Assembly: GCF_037622515.1 (NCBI RefSeq)
Contig: NZ_JBBJCN010000005.1
Location: 1-64,000, forward strand
Direction: 5' to 3'
Origin: Paradesertivirga superstes
Lineage (GTDB): Bacteria > Bacteroidota > Bacteroidia > Sphingobacteriales > Sphingobacteriaceae
Length of the DNA stretch: 64,000 nucleotides
Shown: positions 1 through 8,786 of the stretch, piece by piece
How positions within the stretch are numbered: the first letter of the stretch is position 1
How the letters are laid out: the number at the start of each line of letters is the position of its first letter
Position numbers and translations under genes: made by a program
Notes under the pieces: generated by a model
The model's database searches: none
What the model was told of the DNA's origin: nothing
Seen by the model: the letters and a program-made list of their open reading frames with translations, nothing else

Positions 1-300
1 TGTTATGGATTGGCTGAGATTTCATTATAAATTAGTTTAACTAATATAATGATTCCGGAAAACTTGAGCACCTTATTGGGTTGGGGATGGTTATTACCCC
101 TCACCCTTCGGTAGCTCCCTAAAATAGGGGAGCAGGTATGGCGCCTATGCAAAATGCCAGTAAATGGAGGCATTAACAAGTTTTATAAATAATAATTTTT
201 GAATTACCTGCCTCATACTCCCCTCCTTATTTTCAATGAGGGTTGGGGGTGGTGAAGATCATCTACTCATTATTTCCCCCTTGAATGATGGAGAAATAAT
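1..300. other. Gene-free window edge with one palindromic repeat fragment
   Basis: I see no credible coding region. Positions about 207-256 carry a C-rich/G-rich hairpin element (arm CTCCCCTCCTTATTTTCAA followed by a G-rich arm) of the same family as copies near 23681-23727 and 63387-63433 (family D). Around 85-145 there is a degenerate relative. The remainder is AT-rich with nothing recognisable. The adjacent gene is on the minus strand and ends at 301, so this is its downstream side. Confidence 0.6.
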
Positions 301-558
301 TTACAGCTTTATCTCTTCATAATCTATAAAGTCTCCCGCTCTATCTGCAGCCCGGGCCTCTTTGTCTTTTGGAGGTACATAATCAACATGAAGTTTTCCA
401 ACCGGGCGGCGGGGTTGTTCTTGTTGACGATACTGGGAATTTACATGCTCCTGTGCTTTACTTACCATCTTCTTAAATAAAACAGGTAATAATACGCGGG
501 CAATCATTTTGATTATCCACAACACAAGAATCGTTATAATAATAAACTTTAATACCAT
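301..558 (-). CDS. DUF4834 family small membrane protein
   Basis: An 85-residue protein with one predicted transmembrane helix at about residues 3-24 (hydrophobic, Ile/Leu/Val rich), a basic stretch after it, then a polar proline-containing tail. The C-terminus carries the AGDFIDYEEIK motif that I recognise from the Bacteroidota DUF4834 family. No biochemical role is known to me; the topology suggests a small inner-membrane-anchored protein with a soluble tail. It is last in a run of minus-strand genes behind uvrB, ywbE and the DUF985 gene, 82 bases after the latter, so it may be cotranscribed or independent. The family call rests mainly on the conserved tail. Confidence 0.75.
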   Translation of the reverse strand: MVLKFIIITILVLWIIKMIARVLLPVLFKKMVSKAQEHVNSQYRQQEQPRRPVGKLHVDYVPPKDKEARAADRAGDFIDYEEIKL

Positions 559-640
559 CTCAATTTAAATCAATACAAATATGACTATAAAAAAAATTAA
601 TTGTTTCAGTCAGCATTTCAAGCTTACATTTTTATGATAA

Positions 641-1141
641 TTAATGAAGAAGCTTTTTAATTAATTCACCATGCTGAGGAAACTGTTTGATCAGTGCTTC
701 GTTTGCTAATTCAAAATCATTAAAATCGAATCCCGGAGCAACTGTACATCCTACTAACGAGAAACCTTCCTTATTTATTGGACACGAAGCAAACCAGCAT
801 CCTGCTTTTACAATTCCCTGAAATTTACAGCCTCCCTCTAAATCGTTTCCAATCTTTAATGTTTCCAGCTCCCCATTGGGATGGATAATGTAAACCAGAA
901 GAGGAATGCCATCATAAAAATGCCATAACTCATCCGATTGAATGCGATGAAAAGCAGAAAACTGGTGGCCCTCTAAAAGAAAGTAAATAGCTGTCGAAAA
1001 ATTTCTGTTACCTCCAAACTTTTCGGGTAAAGCATTGGCATCAATTAACTCATCAGACCTATAAGTTTCGGCAAAATAACCTCCTTCCGGATGAGGCCGG
1101 AGCTTTAATTTGTCAATATAATAGGAAACACTTTGTTTCAT
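641..1141 (-). CDS. Cupin superfamily protein, DUF985
   Basis: A 166-residue protein that starts with the family signature HPEGGYFAETYRS near residues 17-29. The middle has the cupin metal-site region FHRIQSDELWHFYDG, and GCTVAPGFDFNDFELA lies near the end. DUF985 proteins are small single-domain cupins of uncertain function, sometimes compared with sugar epimerases or isomerases. The length is normal for the family and I see no truncation. The ATG overlaps the end of the upstream ywbE gene by four bases on the minus strand, indicating translational coupling. The substrate is unknown; only the fold assignment is secure. Confidence 0.85.
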   Translation of the reverse strand: MKQSVSYYIDKLKLRPHPEGGYFAETYRSDELIDANALPEKFGGNRNFSTAIYFLLEGHQFSAFHRIQSDELWHFYDGIPLLVYIIHPNGELETLKIGNDLEGGCKFQGIVKAGCWFASCPINKEGFSLVGCTVAPGFDFNDFELANEALIKQFPQHGELIKKLLH

Positions 1142-1335
1142 TCCTCTACAATTTGAGCAACTCTCCCAACCTGCCCGTCTTCTAACCGTACTTTAATTCC
1201 CCTGCTGTGAAATGAGGAGCTGGTTAATAAATCTTTCACTATTCCCCTGGTTAATTTCCCGGAGCGTTGGTCTTTCTTCAAAATAATATCAACTTCTAAG
1301 CCGGGATATATGTCGTTTCTGTTTTGTCCGTTCAT
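1138..1335 (-). CDS. ywbE: YwbE family protein (DUF2196)
   Basis: A 65-residue protein matching the YwbE family over its whole length: an N-terminal PGLEVDIILKKDQRSGKLT segment, the TRGIVKDLLTSSSFHSRGIK core and the LEDGQVGRV end. The family is widespread in bacteria, small and functionally uncharacterised; the beta-rich pattern suggests a compact SH3-like fold, which is an inference. It overlaps the downstream DUF985 gene by four bases. About 96 bases separate it from the end of uvrB, so it may belong to the same transcript. There is no sign of disruption. Confidence 0.85.
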   Translation of the reverse strand: MNGQNRNDIYPGLEVDIILKKDQRSGKLTRGIVKDLLTSSSFHSRGIKVRLEDGQVGRVAQIVEE

Positions 1336-1431
1336 TGTTTAATAGATTTGAGATGTTAGATATGAGATATGTTATTAGTAAGAATAAAAAATACCAAATT
1401 ATCGATTACAAATTTTAACTTTTGACTATTT

Positions 1432-3468
1432 TTACTTCTTTCCAAACTTCTCATCCATCATCTTCTCAAGCGCATACATTTCATCACGTAATTTGGCTGC
1501 GCCTAAAAAGTCCATGCCTTTCGCTGCGGCCAGCATTTCTTTCTTGGTTTTATCAATAGCTTTCTGAAGTTCAGGCTTCGTCATGTAGACTACAATCGGA
1601 TCGGCGGCAATATTAGCTGCGCCTTCGTGACCAACATAAACTTTTTGAACACCACCTTTAAAATCCATTACAGAAGTTTGCTCAAGGATTTCCTCACGTG
1701 ATTTGCCGATAGTAGTTGGCGTTATGCCATGCTCCTCGTTGTACTTCATTTGCTTCTCACGACGGCGATTCGTTTCCTCAATAGTGACCCGCATGCTTTC
1801 TGTAATCTTATCAGCATACATAATTACCCGTCCGCGGTCATTACGGGCAGCTCGGCCGATGGTTTGAATTAGTGAGCGCTCGGAACGAAGGAAGCCCTCC
1901 TTATCTGCATCTAAAATGGCTACGAAAGAAACTTCGGGCAGATCAAGCCCTTCACGTAAAAGGTTAATCCCTATTAACACATCAAACTCTCCCAGGCGCA
2001 ATCCTCTTAGAATCTCAACCCGTTCAAGTGTTTTTACTTCAGAATGGATGTAACGGACCTTAATCCCCAGCCTGTCCATATATTTCGACAGTTCTTCAGC
2101 CATGCGTTTGGTTAGCGTGGTCACTAAAATTCGATCCCCCTGTTTAACGGTTTTATCTACTTCGTCGAGCAAATCATCCACCTGGTTTATTACCGGGCGG
2201 ATTTCAATCACAGGATCTAATAAGCCGGTAGGACGTATAACCTGCTCTACAACTACTCCCCCGGATTTTTCCAGTTCATAATCTCCCGGTGTGGCGCTTA
2301 CATAGATCGTTTGCGGAGCTAAGCGCTCAAATTCTTCAAAGTTTAAAGGGCGGTTATCCAGGGCTGCCGGTAAGCGAAAGCCATAATCCACTAGAGCAAG
2401 TTTCCTTGATCTGTCACCTCCGTACATGGCTCTCACTTGAGGGACAGTAACATGACTTTCATCAATTACCATCAGGTAATCTTCAGGGAAATAGTCCAAC
2501 AGGCAGAAGGGCCGCATTCCGGGAGTCCTTCCATCAAAAAAACGTGAATAATTCTCAATCCCGCTGCAATAACCCAGTTCACGGATCATCTCTAAATCAT
2601 AATTCACCCGTTCTTCCAGTCGCTTGGCCTCAAGGAAGCGCTGGTCACCGACAAATTGCTTTTTCCTTGTTTCCAGTTCTTCCTGTATTGCCCATACCGA
2701 CTGGTTAAAGCGCTCCTTGGGTGTTACAAAAAGATTTGCCGGATAGACCACCATGTGGGTCATTTTCTCCAGGGTTTTTCCCGTTGCCGGATCTATGGCT
2801 GATAGTTCTTCAATGTCGTCGCCAAAAAAAGACACACGGTAGGCATGGTCCATATAAGCCGGATAGATGTCCACAGTATCACCCTTGACCCGAAAGGTTC
2901 CCCTTCTGAAATCGGCTGTCGTTCTTGAATACAGAATTTCTACCAGCCTGTGAAGGAAGGCATTGCGGCTGACGCGGGTTCCCACAGCAAATTTAAAAAC
3001 GGAATTGCTAAAGTCTTCCGGGTTTCCCATACCGTATATACAGGAGATAGATGAAACAACTATAATATCGCGTCTTCCCGACATTAAGGAAGAAGTGGTA
3101 CGAAGGCGAAGTTTTTCTATCTCTTCGTTTATCTGCAGATCTTTTTCTATATAGGTATTTGAACTGGCTATATAAGCTTCAGGCTGATAGTAATCATAAT
3201 AGGATACGAAGTAATTTACGGAGTTTTCCGGAAAGAACTGCTTGAATTCACCGTAGAGCTGCGCTGCCAGTGTTTTATTATGACTTAATATTAATGTCGG
3301 CTTTTGAGTTTGTTCAATGACATTAGCAATAGAATAAGTTTTACCCGATCCTGTGACCCCAAGTAAAGTCTGGTAGTTTTCACCCCCTCTCACTCCTTCC
3401 ACTAATTGTCTGATGGCTTCCGGCTGATCGCCGGCAGGCTGATACTCTGAAGTTATTTTAAAATCCAT
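1432..3468 (-). CDS. uvrB: UvrABC excinuclease subunit B
   Basis: UvrB is the damage-verifying helicase-like subunit of nucleotide excision repair; it receives DNA from UvrA and recruits UvrC. The 678-residue length is normal. The Walker A motif GVTGSGKT is at residues 37-44, the beta-hairpin region YFVSYYDYYQPEAYI follows near residue 90, a DESH Walker B box lies near 336, and helicase motifs including IGRAARN are in the C-terminal half. A UvrC-contacting UVR domain occupies roughly the last 45 residues. The ATG at 3466-3468 is the natural start, as the protein opens with the family-typical FKITSEYQPAGDQP. It is the first gene of the minus-strand run and diverges from upp across about 320 bases. 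Confidence 0.98.
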   Translation of the reverse strand: MDFKITSEYQPAGDQPEAIRQLVEGVRGGENYQTLLGVTGSGKTYSIANVIEQTQKPTLILSHNKTLAAQLYGEFKQFFPENSVNYFVSYYDYYQPEAYIASSNTYIEKDLQINEEIEKLRLRTTSSLMSGRRDIIVVSSISCIYGMGNPEDFSNSVFKFAVGTRVSRNAFLHRLVEILYSRTTADFRRGTFRVKGDTVDIYPAYMDHAYRVSFFGDDIEELSAIDPATGKTLEKMTHMVVYPANLFVTPKERFNQSVWAIQEELETRKKQFVGDQRFLEAKRLEERVNYDLEMIRELGYCSGIENYSRFFDGRTPGMRPFCLLDYFPEDYLMVIDESHVTVPQVRAMYGGDRSRKLALVDYGFRLPAALDNRPLNFEEFERLAPQTIYVSATPGDYELEKSGGVVVEQVIRPTGLLDPVIEIRPVINQVDDLLDEVDKTVKQGDRILVTTLTKRMAEELSKYMDRLGIKVRYIHSEVKTLERVEILRGLRLGEFDVLIGINLLREGLDLPEVSFVAILDADKEGFLRSERSLIQTIGRAARNDRGRVIMYADKITESMRVTIEETNRRREKQMKYNEEHGITPTTIGKSREEILEQTSVMDFKGGVQKVYVGHEGAANIAADPIVVYMTKPELQKAIDKTKKEMLAAAKGMDFLGAAKLRDEMYALEKMMDEKFGKK

Positions 3469-3788
3469 GCGAATATCAAAAGTACAAAAAGGTATTTTAG
3501 TATATGCTTAAAACGAATAGGAAGCTTGATGCATTAAAGGCCCTATGTCATTACTCGTACATCGATACCTGAGCAGCAAGATGAATACCATAATGCAATA
3601 ATCTTGAATAAACTTTACTCAAATTATCTTTTCAATCTTCAGGATGACAAGCCCTTGAAGACAAGCGCTTGCCGAAATAATAAATGCTTTCCGAATGCAA
3701 ACTTCTTAAGCAGGTTTAGGTTTTTAATAAGGAGATTAACAGAATTGTTTGTATCCCGTTCAATATAAAATGTCTAATTTTATTTTTG
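3469..3788. other. Divergent intergenic region between uvrB and upp
   Basis: This 320-base gap must hold the promoters of both divergently transcribed genes. A TAnnTTTG match lies on the minus strand at 3477-3484 and another on the plus strand at 3781-3788, but both are within a few bases of the start codons and lack a well-placed upstream TTTG, so I do not call either as a promoter. I see no hairpin, RNA gene or repeat. Confidence 0.5.
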
Positions 3789-4430
3789 ATGTTTGTACTA
3801 AGCACAATACCTTCCATTGGTAATAATTTTATTGCCGAACTACGTGATTCTCAAATTCAGCAGGACAGTATGCGTTTTCGTAAAAATCTTGAACGTTTGG
3901 GTGAGCTCTTCGCTTATGAAATCAGTAAAGGGATGGAATATGTGGATACGGAGTTTGAAACACCTTTGGGAACTGCGACCGTACCTATACTTAACGAACA
4001 GCCTGTTTTAGCCACCATTTTACGTGCGGGCTTACCTCTTCACCAGGGTTTATTAAATATTTTTGACAGAGCAGATTCCGCTTTTCTGGCTGCGTATCGG
4101 AAACCTACTAAAAATGGGGATTTTATCATTCAGCAGGAATATGTCGCTTCTCCGGACCTGAACGGAAGAATCGTCATCCTTTCCGATCCTATGCTTGCCA
4201 CCGGGTTAAGCATGACCGCCTGCTGCAAAGAGCTCCTCAACCAATATAAAATTAAACAATTACACATCGTTTCGGTAATAGCCAGCGTCGAAGGCATTGC
4301 ACATGTAAGAGCTAATCTGCCAAAAGCTAAGCTTTGGTTCGGAGCAATTGATGATGAAATGACCACCAAGGCATATATTGTACCCGGACTGGGAGACGCA
4401 GGCGATCTGGCCTTCGGGACACGGGAGTAA
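3789..4430 (+). CDS. upp: Uracil phosphoribosyltransferase
   Basis: Converts uracil and PRPP to UMP in pyrimidine salvage. The 213-residue protein shows the Bacteroidota-type Upp pattern: MRFRKNLERLGELFAYEIS near the N-terminus, ILRAGLPLHQGLL in the first half, the PRPP-binding loop ILSDPMLATGLSM, and the C-terminal uracil-site segment YIVPGLGDAGDLAFGT. An upstream in-frame TTG at 3786 is possible, but the ATG at 3789 immediately after it is the better start. The gene stands alone between the divergent uvrB and the downstream phosphatase gene. It is complete, with the expected residues in place. Confidence 0.95.
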   Translation: MFVLSTIPSIGNNFIAELRDSQIQQDSMRFRKNLERLGELFAYEISKGMEYVDTEFETPLGTATVPILNEQPVLATILRAGLPLHQGLLNIFDRADSAFLAAYRKPTKNGDFIIQQEYVASPDLNGRIVILSDPMLATGLSMTACCKELLNQYKIKQLHIVSVIASVEGIAHVRANLPKAKLWFGAIDDEMTTKAYIVPGLGDAGDLAFGTRE

Positions 4431-4536
4431 AAAAGCAAATACCCTTAAAACTTCATCTGTATATCAATTAATTCGCACATTTAAAAGGTCTGCACTTTTA
4501 TTCGCACCTTTGCATAATTAATTCATTTGCAGAATC

Positions 4537-5226
4537 ATGCTCCGCCATATATTTTTCGATCTCGATCATACCATCTGGGATTTTGATAAAAATGCTGAAG
4601 AAACACTTCATGAACTGTATCATACCTATTCTTTGGCCAGCCTGGGCGTTTCCTGCCCATTTACGTTCATTGAAACCTATACCCGTAATAATCACCTGCT
4701 CTGGGCAGATTACCATTTAGGAAAAATCACGAAAGAACACCTCCGTACTACCCGTTTCAGTACCACCTTTTTAGAATTGGGCTTGCCTGCCGAATGCATT
4801 CCACCCGCCTTTGAAGAGGATTATGTTCGCATTTGTCCAACCAAAACAAATCTGTTCCCGCAAGCTCATGAAACCTTAAGCTATCTTCGGAAAAAGTATA
4901 AGCTTCACCTTATTTCAAATGGATTTAAAGAATCTACCGAGTTAAAAATACAGGTTAACGGCCTGGCACAGTATTTTGAGAATATTGTGATATCCGAAAT
5001 TATCGGGATAAATAAACCAGACCGAGCCATTTTCGAGTTTGCTTTAAATGCTGCCCAGGCAAAGAAAGAAGAAAGTATTATGATAGGAGATAGCCTCGAA
5101 GCAGATATTCGCGGAGCGATGAATTTTGGAATGGATGCTATTTATTTTAATCCTTGTAATAAAGAAAAACCGGAGGACGTGAAGACACAAATTCTCTGCC
5201 TGGATGAATTGATGGTGATGTTGTAG
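4537..5226 (+). CDS. HAD-superfamily hydrolase, YjjG-type (putative nucleotidase)
   Basis: A 229-residue HAD phosphatase. Motif I is FFDLDHTIWDFD with Asp8 and Asp10, motif II is LISNG, motif III is the lysine in INKPD, and motif IV is GDSLEADIRGA. The order and spacing, with a helical cap between motifs I and II, match the YjjG / pyrimidine 5'-nucleotidase subgroup, which dephosphorylates nucleotides, often non-canonical ones. It lies 106 bases downstream of upp, which fits a nucleotide-metabolism context, though cotranscription is not shown. The exact substrate cannot be read from sequence. Confidence 0.88.
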   Translation: MLRHIFFDLDHTIWDFDKNAEETLHELYHTYSLASLGVSCPFTFIETYTRNNHLLWADYHLGKITKEHLRTTRFSTTFLELGLPAECIPPAFEEDYVRICPTKTNLFPQAHETLSYLRKKYKLHLISNGFKESTELKIQVNGLAQYFENIVISEIIGINKPDRAIFEFALNAAQAKKEESIMIGDSLEADIRGAMNFGMDAIYFNPCNKEKPEDVKTQILCLDELMVML

Positions 5227-5257
5227 GCTTGTCTAAGTATCCTTCTTGTATCAGCCC

Positions 5258-5281
5258 CGTCATTCCTGCGCAGGCAGGAAT
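5258..5281. repeat. Solo copy of REP-like palindrome, family C
   Basis: A short inverted repeat, CGTCATTCCTGCG followed by CAGGCAGGAAT, lies just after the HAD phosphatase gene. It is the reverse-complement form of the palindrome that recurs in the arrays at 22.4-23.3 kb and 63.5-64.0 kb. As a single element it could act as a transcript-end hairpin. Confidence 0.75.
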
Positions 5282-5414
5282 ACTAATGCTGGGCAAAGAT
5301 AATCTGGATTCAAGGTTTTAATTTGACTGTTTCCCATATAATCGGGATGAATGGAGATTCTTAATCCCTCCTTAATCTTAAGCTAATATCCCTTCCTCAT
5401 TTTAGGAAAATAAA

Positions 5415-5525
5415 ATGACATCTGAAATTCTATCAATAATCTTTCTGGTCATCCTTTCAGGGATAATTATCCTGCTCTTTTTTTCTCCTTATGAGATGCA
5501 ATTCGATGAAGAAGATGATTGTTAA
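5415..5525 (+). CDS. Possible small membrane protein (36 aa)
   Basis: A short open frame begins at ATG 5415 and ends at TAA 5523-5525. The translation has a polar Met-Thr-Ser-Glu start, about 22 consecutive hydrophobic residues (rich in Ile, Leu and Phe) forming one clear transmembrane segment, and an acidic tail with an EEDD motif and final Cys. It sits in an otherwise empty 500-base gap. The hydrophobic-plus-acidic pattern resembles real bacterial single-pass mini-proteins, but I know no family for it and it could be chance. Confidence 0.35.
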   Translation: MTSEILSIIFLVILSGIIILLFFSPYEMQFDEEDDC

Positions 5526-5729
5526 ATTAGAATTGACAGACAAAAAGTGATGATGATGTAAAATACTGCATTTTTTAATGGTTTGAGAAATTGTGAGCTA
5601 TCGCTTATAATAGCTTAATACTATTGAATAGCTTTGTTAAAGGTGTCTGAGTATATTTGGCAAGGAAAATCATATGAAATATTTATTTGCTCATTTTTTC
5701 AAAGAATCTGCTTAGTATTACAATTAATC

Positions 5730-6719
5730 ATGCGCATTTTATTTGCAATACAGGGAACAGGTAATGGCCATATAAGCAGGGCTCGCGAAATTGTGCCATT
5801 ATTACAACAATATGGAGAGCTTGACGTGCTGATCAGCGGAACACAGGCTGATGTGCAGCTTAATTGCCCCCTTAGCTATCGATTCCATGGTTTTAGTTAT
5901 ATTTTCGGTAAGAAGGGCAGTGTAGACCACTGGAGTACTTACAAAAAAATGAATCTTCCCCGCCTGATGAGGGATATCCGCTCACTTCCTCTAAAAGAGT
6001 ATGATCTGATCATCAATGATTTTGAGCCTGTAACCGCCTGGGCCTGCAAACTGCAGGGAAGGCCGAGCGTGGCGTTAAGTCACCAGGCTTCCTTTCTCTC
6101 TAAAAACACTCCCCGCCCGAAAGATAGATTTCACTGGCATGAATGGGTTTTCAAATTTTATGCGCCTACTACTCATCAAATAGGCTTTCATTTTCAGAGT
6201 TACGATAAATTTATCAATACCCCTGTTATTCGCAGCGAAATCCGAAACCTGGAAACAAATAATTTCGGTCATATCTCCGTGTATTTGCCGGCCTACCATG
6301 ATCATTTACTGGTGAGTTATTTAAAAAAAATTCCCGAGGTTCGCTGGGAAGTGTTTTCCAAACATTCAGCCAGAACGTATACCGAAAACAATGTTTTAGT
6401 TCAGCCTATAAATAACGATAAGTTTAACCATAGCCTGGCCAATTCCGCCGGACTACTTACCGGTGGGGGCTTCGAAGGTCCGGCTGAAGCTTTGTTTTTA
6501 GGAAAAAAGGTTTTGGTTATGCCTATGAAGTATCAATACGAACAATTATGTAATGCCGAAGCTTTAAAAAAAATGGGCATACCGGTTCTATATCAGATGG
6601 ATAATGAGTTTATTTCAAAAGTAAAACATTGGCTCGGCACCGAAATTACTGTTGCAGTAAATTTCCCTGATTGTACTTCCGCAATAGTTGAGAATATGAT
6701 AAAAACCTATTCCGCATAA
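5730..6719 (+). CDS. Glycosyltransferase family protein (GT-B, MurG-like)
   Basis: A 329-residue protein. I start it at ATG 5730 because MRILFAIQGTGNGHISRARE is the canonical opening of this Bacteroidota family; the frame is open upstream but the extra 32 residues look unlike protein. The N-terminal glycine-rich GTGNGH loop and the C-terminal TGGGFEGPAEALFLGKKVL segment are the acceptor and nucleotide-sugar sites of GT-B enzymes related to MurG. It is probably cytoplasmic and acts on a lipid or glycan acceptor, but donor and acceptor are unknown. The neighbours (a HAD phosphatase and a DUF6427 membrane protein) do not define a pathway. Confidence 0.8.
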   Translation: MRILFAIQGTGNGHISRAREIVPLLQQYGELDVLISGTQADVQLNCPLSYRFHGFSYIFGKKGSVDHWSTYKKMNLPRLMRDIRSLPLKEYDLIINDFEPVTAWACKLQGRPSVALSHQASFLSKNTPRPKDRFHWHEWVFKFYAPTTHQIGFHFQSYDKFINTPVIRSEIRNLETNNFGHISVYLPAYHDHLLVSYLKKIPEVRWEVFSKHSARTYTENNVLVQPINNDKFNHSLANSAGLLTGGGFEGPAEALFLGKKVLVMPMKYQYEQLCNAEALKKMGIPVLYQMDNEFISKVKHWLGTEITVAVNFPDCTSAIVENMIKTYSA

Positions 6720-6794
6720 GTTTCTGAACACGATTTGTTTCCATCCCCGCAATTTTGTTTTATTATTGTCTTTTAAGAAAGCAATACGCAGTGC

Positions 6795-7772
6795 ATGATA
6801 AGTCTTTTTAGAAGATTAAATCCCGTTAATATATTACTGCTTGTTATAATCGCCGTAATTCTCAGATTGGGGATCTTTTCCAATCAGCCTGAAAGTCTTG
6901 ACTTTAAAATATTCGAGTCCTACGCCTCTGTTTTATTTAATATCCAGAGCAATAACCTGTTCAGTGTAGAGTCAAACCTTTTTTTTGCGCTTTTGCTTAC
7001 GCTGGTACAGGCCCTTCTGTTTAACAGGATAGTGAACGAGTATAATTTGCTTGGCAAACCTTCCTTTATACCCGCCCTCATGTTTATTACCGGTTCAAGT
7101 GTGCTGGTCAATTTCCTGGTATTAACTCCCGTATTACTATGTAATTTCCTGACGATATGGATGTTGTCAAAGTTTCTGAGTATTCATAGGAAGGAATCCG
7201 CTCAATCTACCATGTTTGATCTGGGAATGATAATTGGTGCGGGTACCCTGATATATTTGCCATTTGTAGCCATGATGCTTTTGTTATGGATTTCACTGAT
7301 AATTTTCAGAGCTTTTAACTGGCGGGAGTGGGTGGCCGGAATAATAGGATTTATCACAGTTTATTTCTTTATCGCGGTAGCTTATTACCTGACCGATTCA
7401 TACGAAACTCTCAAGAATTTTAAGGTGCCTCTCGCCATTGAATTTAAGCTAGGTCAGATCAATATATATGATTACCTGGTCCTGGTTCCTTTACTTATTA
7501 TCCTGTTTTTGTCTGGGCTTTCTTTACAACAAAAGCTTTACCGGAGTAATATTCATATCAGGAAATCTTACCTGCTATTTTTCTTTATTCTTTTATTTTC
7601 TATCTTATCTTTCTTTATTACCTCCCAGCATCATTTATTTCACTTTCTGCTTGCTGTTCCGGCAGCGGCAGCTTTTATGGCTTTTTACTTTATTTCTGCT
7701 ACAAAAGCATGGTTTTACGAAAGTCTTTATCTGGTTCTGGTGGGCTTCATTATTTATTTTCAGTTTTTTTAA
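6795..7772 (+). CDS. DUF6427 family polytopic membrane protein
   Basis: A 325-residue inner-membrane protein with about nine or ten hydrophobic segments spread over its full length. It opens with the MISLFRRLNPVNILLL pattern that I associate with the Bacteroidota-specific DUF6427 family. There is no signal peptide apart from the first membrane segment and I see no catalytic motif. In this phylum the family is often found near nucleotide or cell-envelope genes. The role is unknown. It starts 75 bases after the glycosyltransferase and ends 320 bases before purQ. Confidence 0.75.
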   Translation: MISLFRRLNPVNILLLVIIAVILRLGIFSNQPESLDFKIFESYASVLFNIQSNNLFSVESNLFFALLLTLVQALLFNRIVNEYNLLGKPSFIPALMFITGSSVLVNFLVLTPVLLCNFLTIWMLSKFLSIHRKESAQSTMFDLGMIIGAGTLIYLPFVAMMLLLWISLIIFRAFNWREWVAGIIGFITVYFFIAVAYYLTDSYETLKNFKVPLAIEFKLGQINIYDYLVLVPLLIILFLSGLSLQQKLYRSNIHIRKSYLLFFFILLFSILSFFITSQHHLFHFLLAVPAAAAFMAFYFISATKAWFYESLYLVLVGFIIYFQFF

Positions 7773-8093
7773 GAGATACTCCACTCCGTGGTTTGTGTCT
7801 CACAGACCACAATTCATGAGTTTTCCCCTTCGGAAGATCCCTTTACTTATATCCAGTGCGCAACCCTAGCAGATTTTACTTATGGTTGGTCTGTGGAGGC
7901 ACGGAACCACTATTTCCTCCTTTTGAAAACAGGAGATGAATATGATAAACTGAAATACGATTATCATTATAAAAATCGTTTTTCTTAAAAATCAGTTGGC
8001 TATATCCAGTGATACAAAACCTTCCAAACCTTCTTAACCTTTTTTAACAAAATAAAAACCCGTAAAAACTTAAAATTTAAATAGTTTTGTATT
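7773..8093. other. Intergenic region before purQ
   Basis: No convincing gene. A GTG-initiated frame of 66 codons at 7788-7988 overlaps a hairpin and shows no family resemblance, so I leave it out. The part before purQ (8030-8093) is very AT-rich. It contains TAGTTTTG at 8082-8089, which fits the -7 consensus but lies only four bases before the purQ ATG with no good -33 partner. Confidence 0.5.
7788..7810. terminator. Strong hairpin after the DUF6427 gene
   Basis: The sequence GTGGTTTGTG-TCT-CACAGACCAC folds into a 10-bp stem (one G-U pair) with a three-base loop, 16 bases after the DUF6427 stop codon. There is no T-tract after it, so it is an atypical terminator or a mobile palindromic scar rather than a textbook intrinsic terminator. 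Confidence 0.5.
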
Positions 8094-8786
8094 ATGAAAT
8101 TCGGAGTAGTAGTTTTCCCCGGATCCAATTGCGATCAGGACAGCATTTACGTATTAGAGAATATTTTAGAGCAAGAGGTTGTAAAGCTTTGGCACAAAGA
8201 TCACGATCTTCAGGGAACAGATTTTATTATCCTGCCAGGAGGTTTTTCTTATGGCGATTATTTAAGATCAGGCGCTATAGCCCGCTTTTCGCCTATTATG
8301 CAGGAAGTTATCCAATTTGCGAATAAAGGTGGGTATGTAATGGGCATCTGCAACGGCTTTCAAATTCTGACTGAAGCTGGTCTTGTTCCCGGAGCATTGC
8401 TTCACAACAGCAACAGGAAATTTATTTGCCGCAATGTTCATATCAAAGCAGAAACCAACAATTCATTAATCACCTCAGGTTTAAATACAGCTCAGGCTCT
8501 GAAAATTCCCATCGCTCATGGCGAAGGAAACTATTTCGCTACAGAAGATAACCTTAAAAGACTTAACGACAATGATCAGGTTCTTTTCCGCTATTGCGAT
8601 GAAAACGGGCAGATCACTCCTGAATCAAATCCAAACGGATCTGTTCAGAACATTGCCGGTGTATGTAATGAAGGGCGTAATGTGTTTGGCTTAATGCCTC
8701 ACCCTGAGCGTGCCGCTGACTCTGTTTTAGGAAATCAGGACGGACTGGGAATATTTGAATCGATCCTTAAAACGGTTCTTGCTTAA
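8094..8786 (+). CDS. purQ: Phosphoribosylformylglycinamidine synthase, glutaminase subunit
   Basis: PurQ supplies ammonia from glutamine to PurL for FGAM formation in purine synthesis. The 230-residue class-I amidotransferase starts with MKFGVVVFPGSNCDQD. It has the oxyanion strand LPGGFSYGDYLRSGA, the nucleophile Cys86 in GICNGFQIL, and the His203/Glu205 pair in LMPHPERAAD. It is a stand-alone subunit, whereas many Bacteroidota have PurQ fused to PurL; this suggests the small-PurL system encoded elsewhere. The stop codon overlaps the coaX start by one base (TAATG), so the two are coupled. Confidence 0.96.
   Translation: MKFGVVVFPGSNCDQDSIYVLENILEQEVVKLWHKDHDLQGTDFIILPGGFSYGDYLRSGAIARFSPIMQEVIQFANKGGYVMGICNGFQILTEAGLVPGALLHNSNRKFICRNVHIKAETNNSLITSGLNTAQALKIPIAHGEGNYFATEDNLKRLNDNDQVLFRYCDENGQITPESNPNGSVQNIAGVCNEGRNVFGLMPHPERAADSVLGNQDGLGIFESILKTVLA

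Noticed and set aside
3477..3484. TAnnTTTG match just upstream of uvrB on the minus strand
   Set aside because: It is only eight bases before the start codon and lacks a properly spaced TTTG; it would give a leaderless transcript.
7788..7988. A GTG-started frame of 66 codons before purQ
   Set aside because: It begins inside a perfect hairpin, has no family resemblance and lies in an AT-rich intergenic gap; evidence is too weak for a gene.
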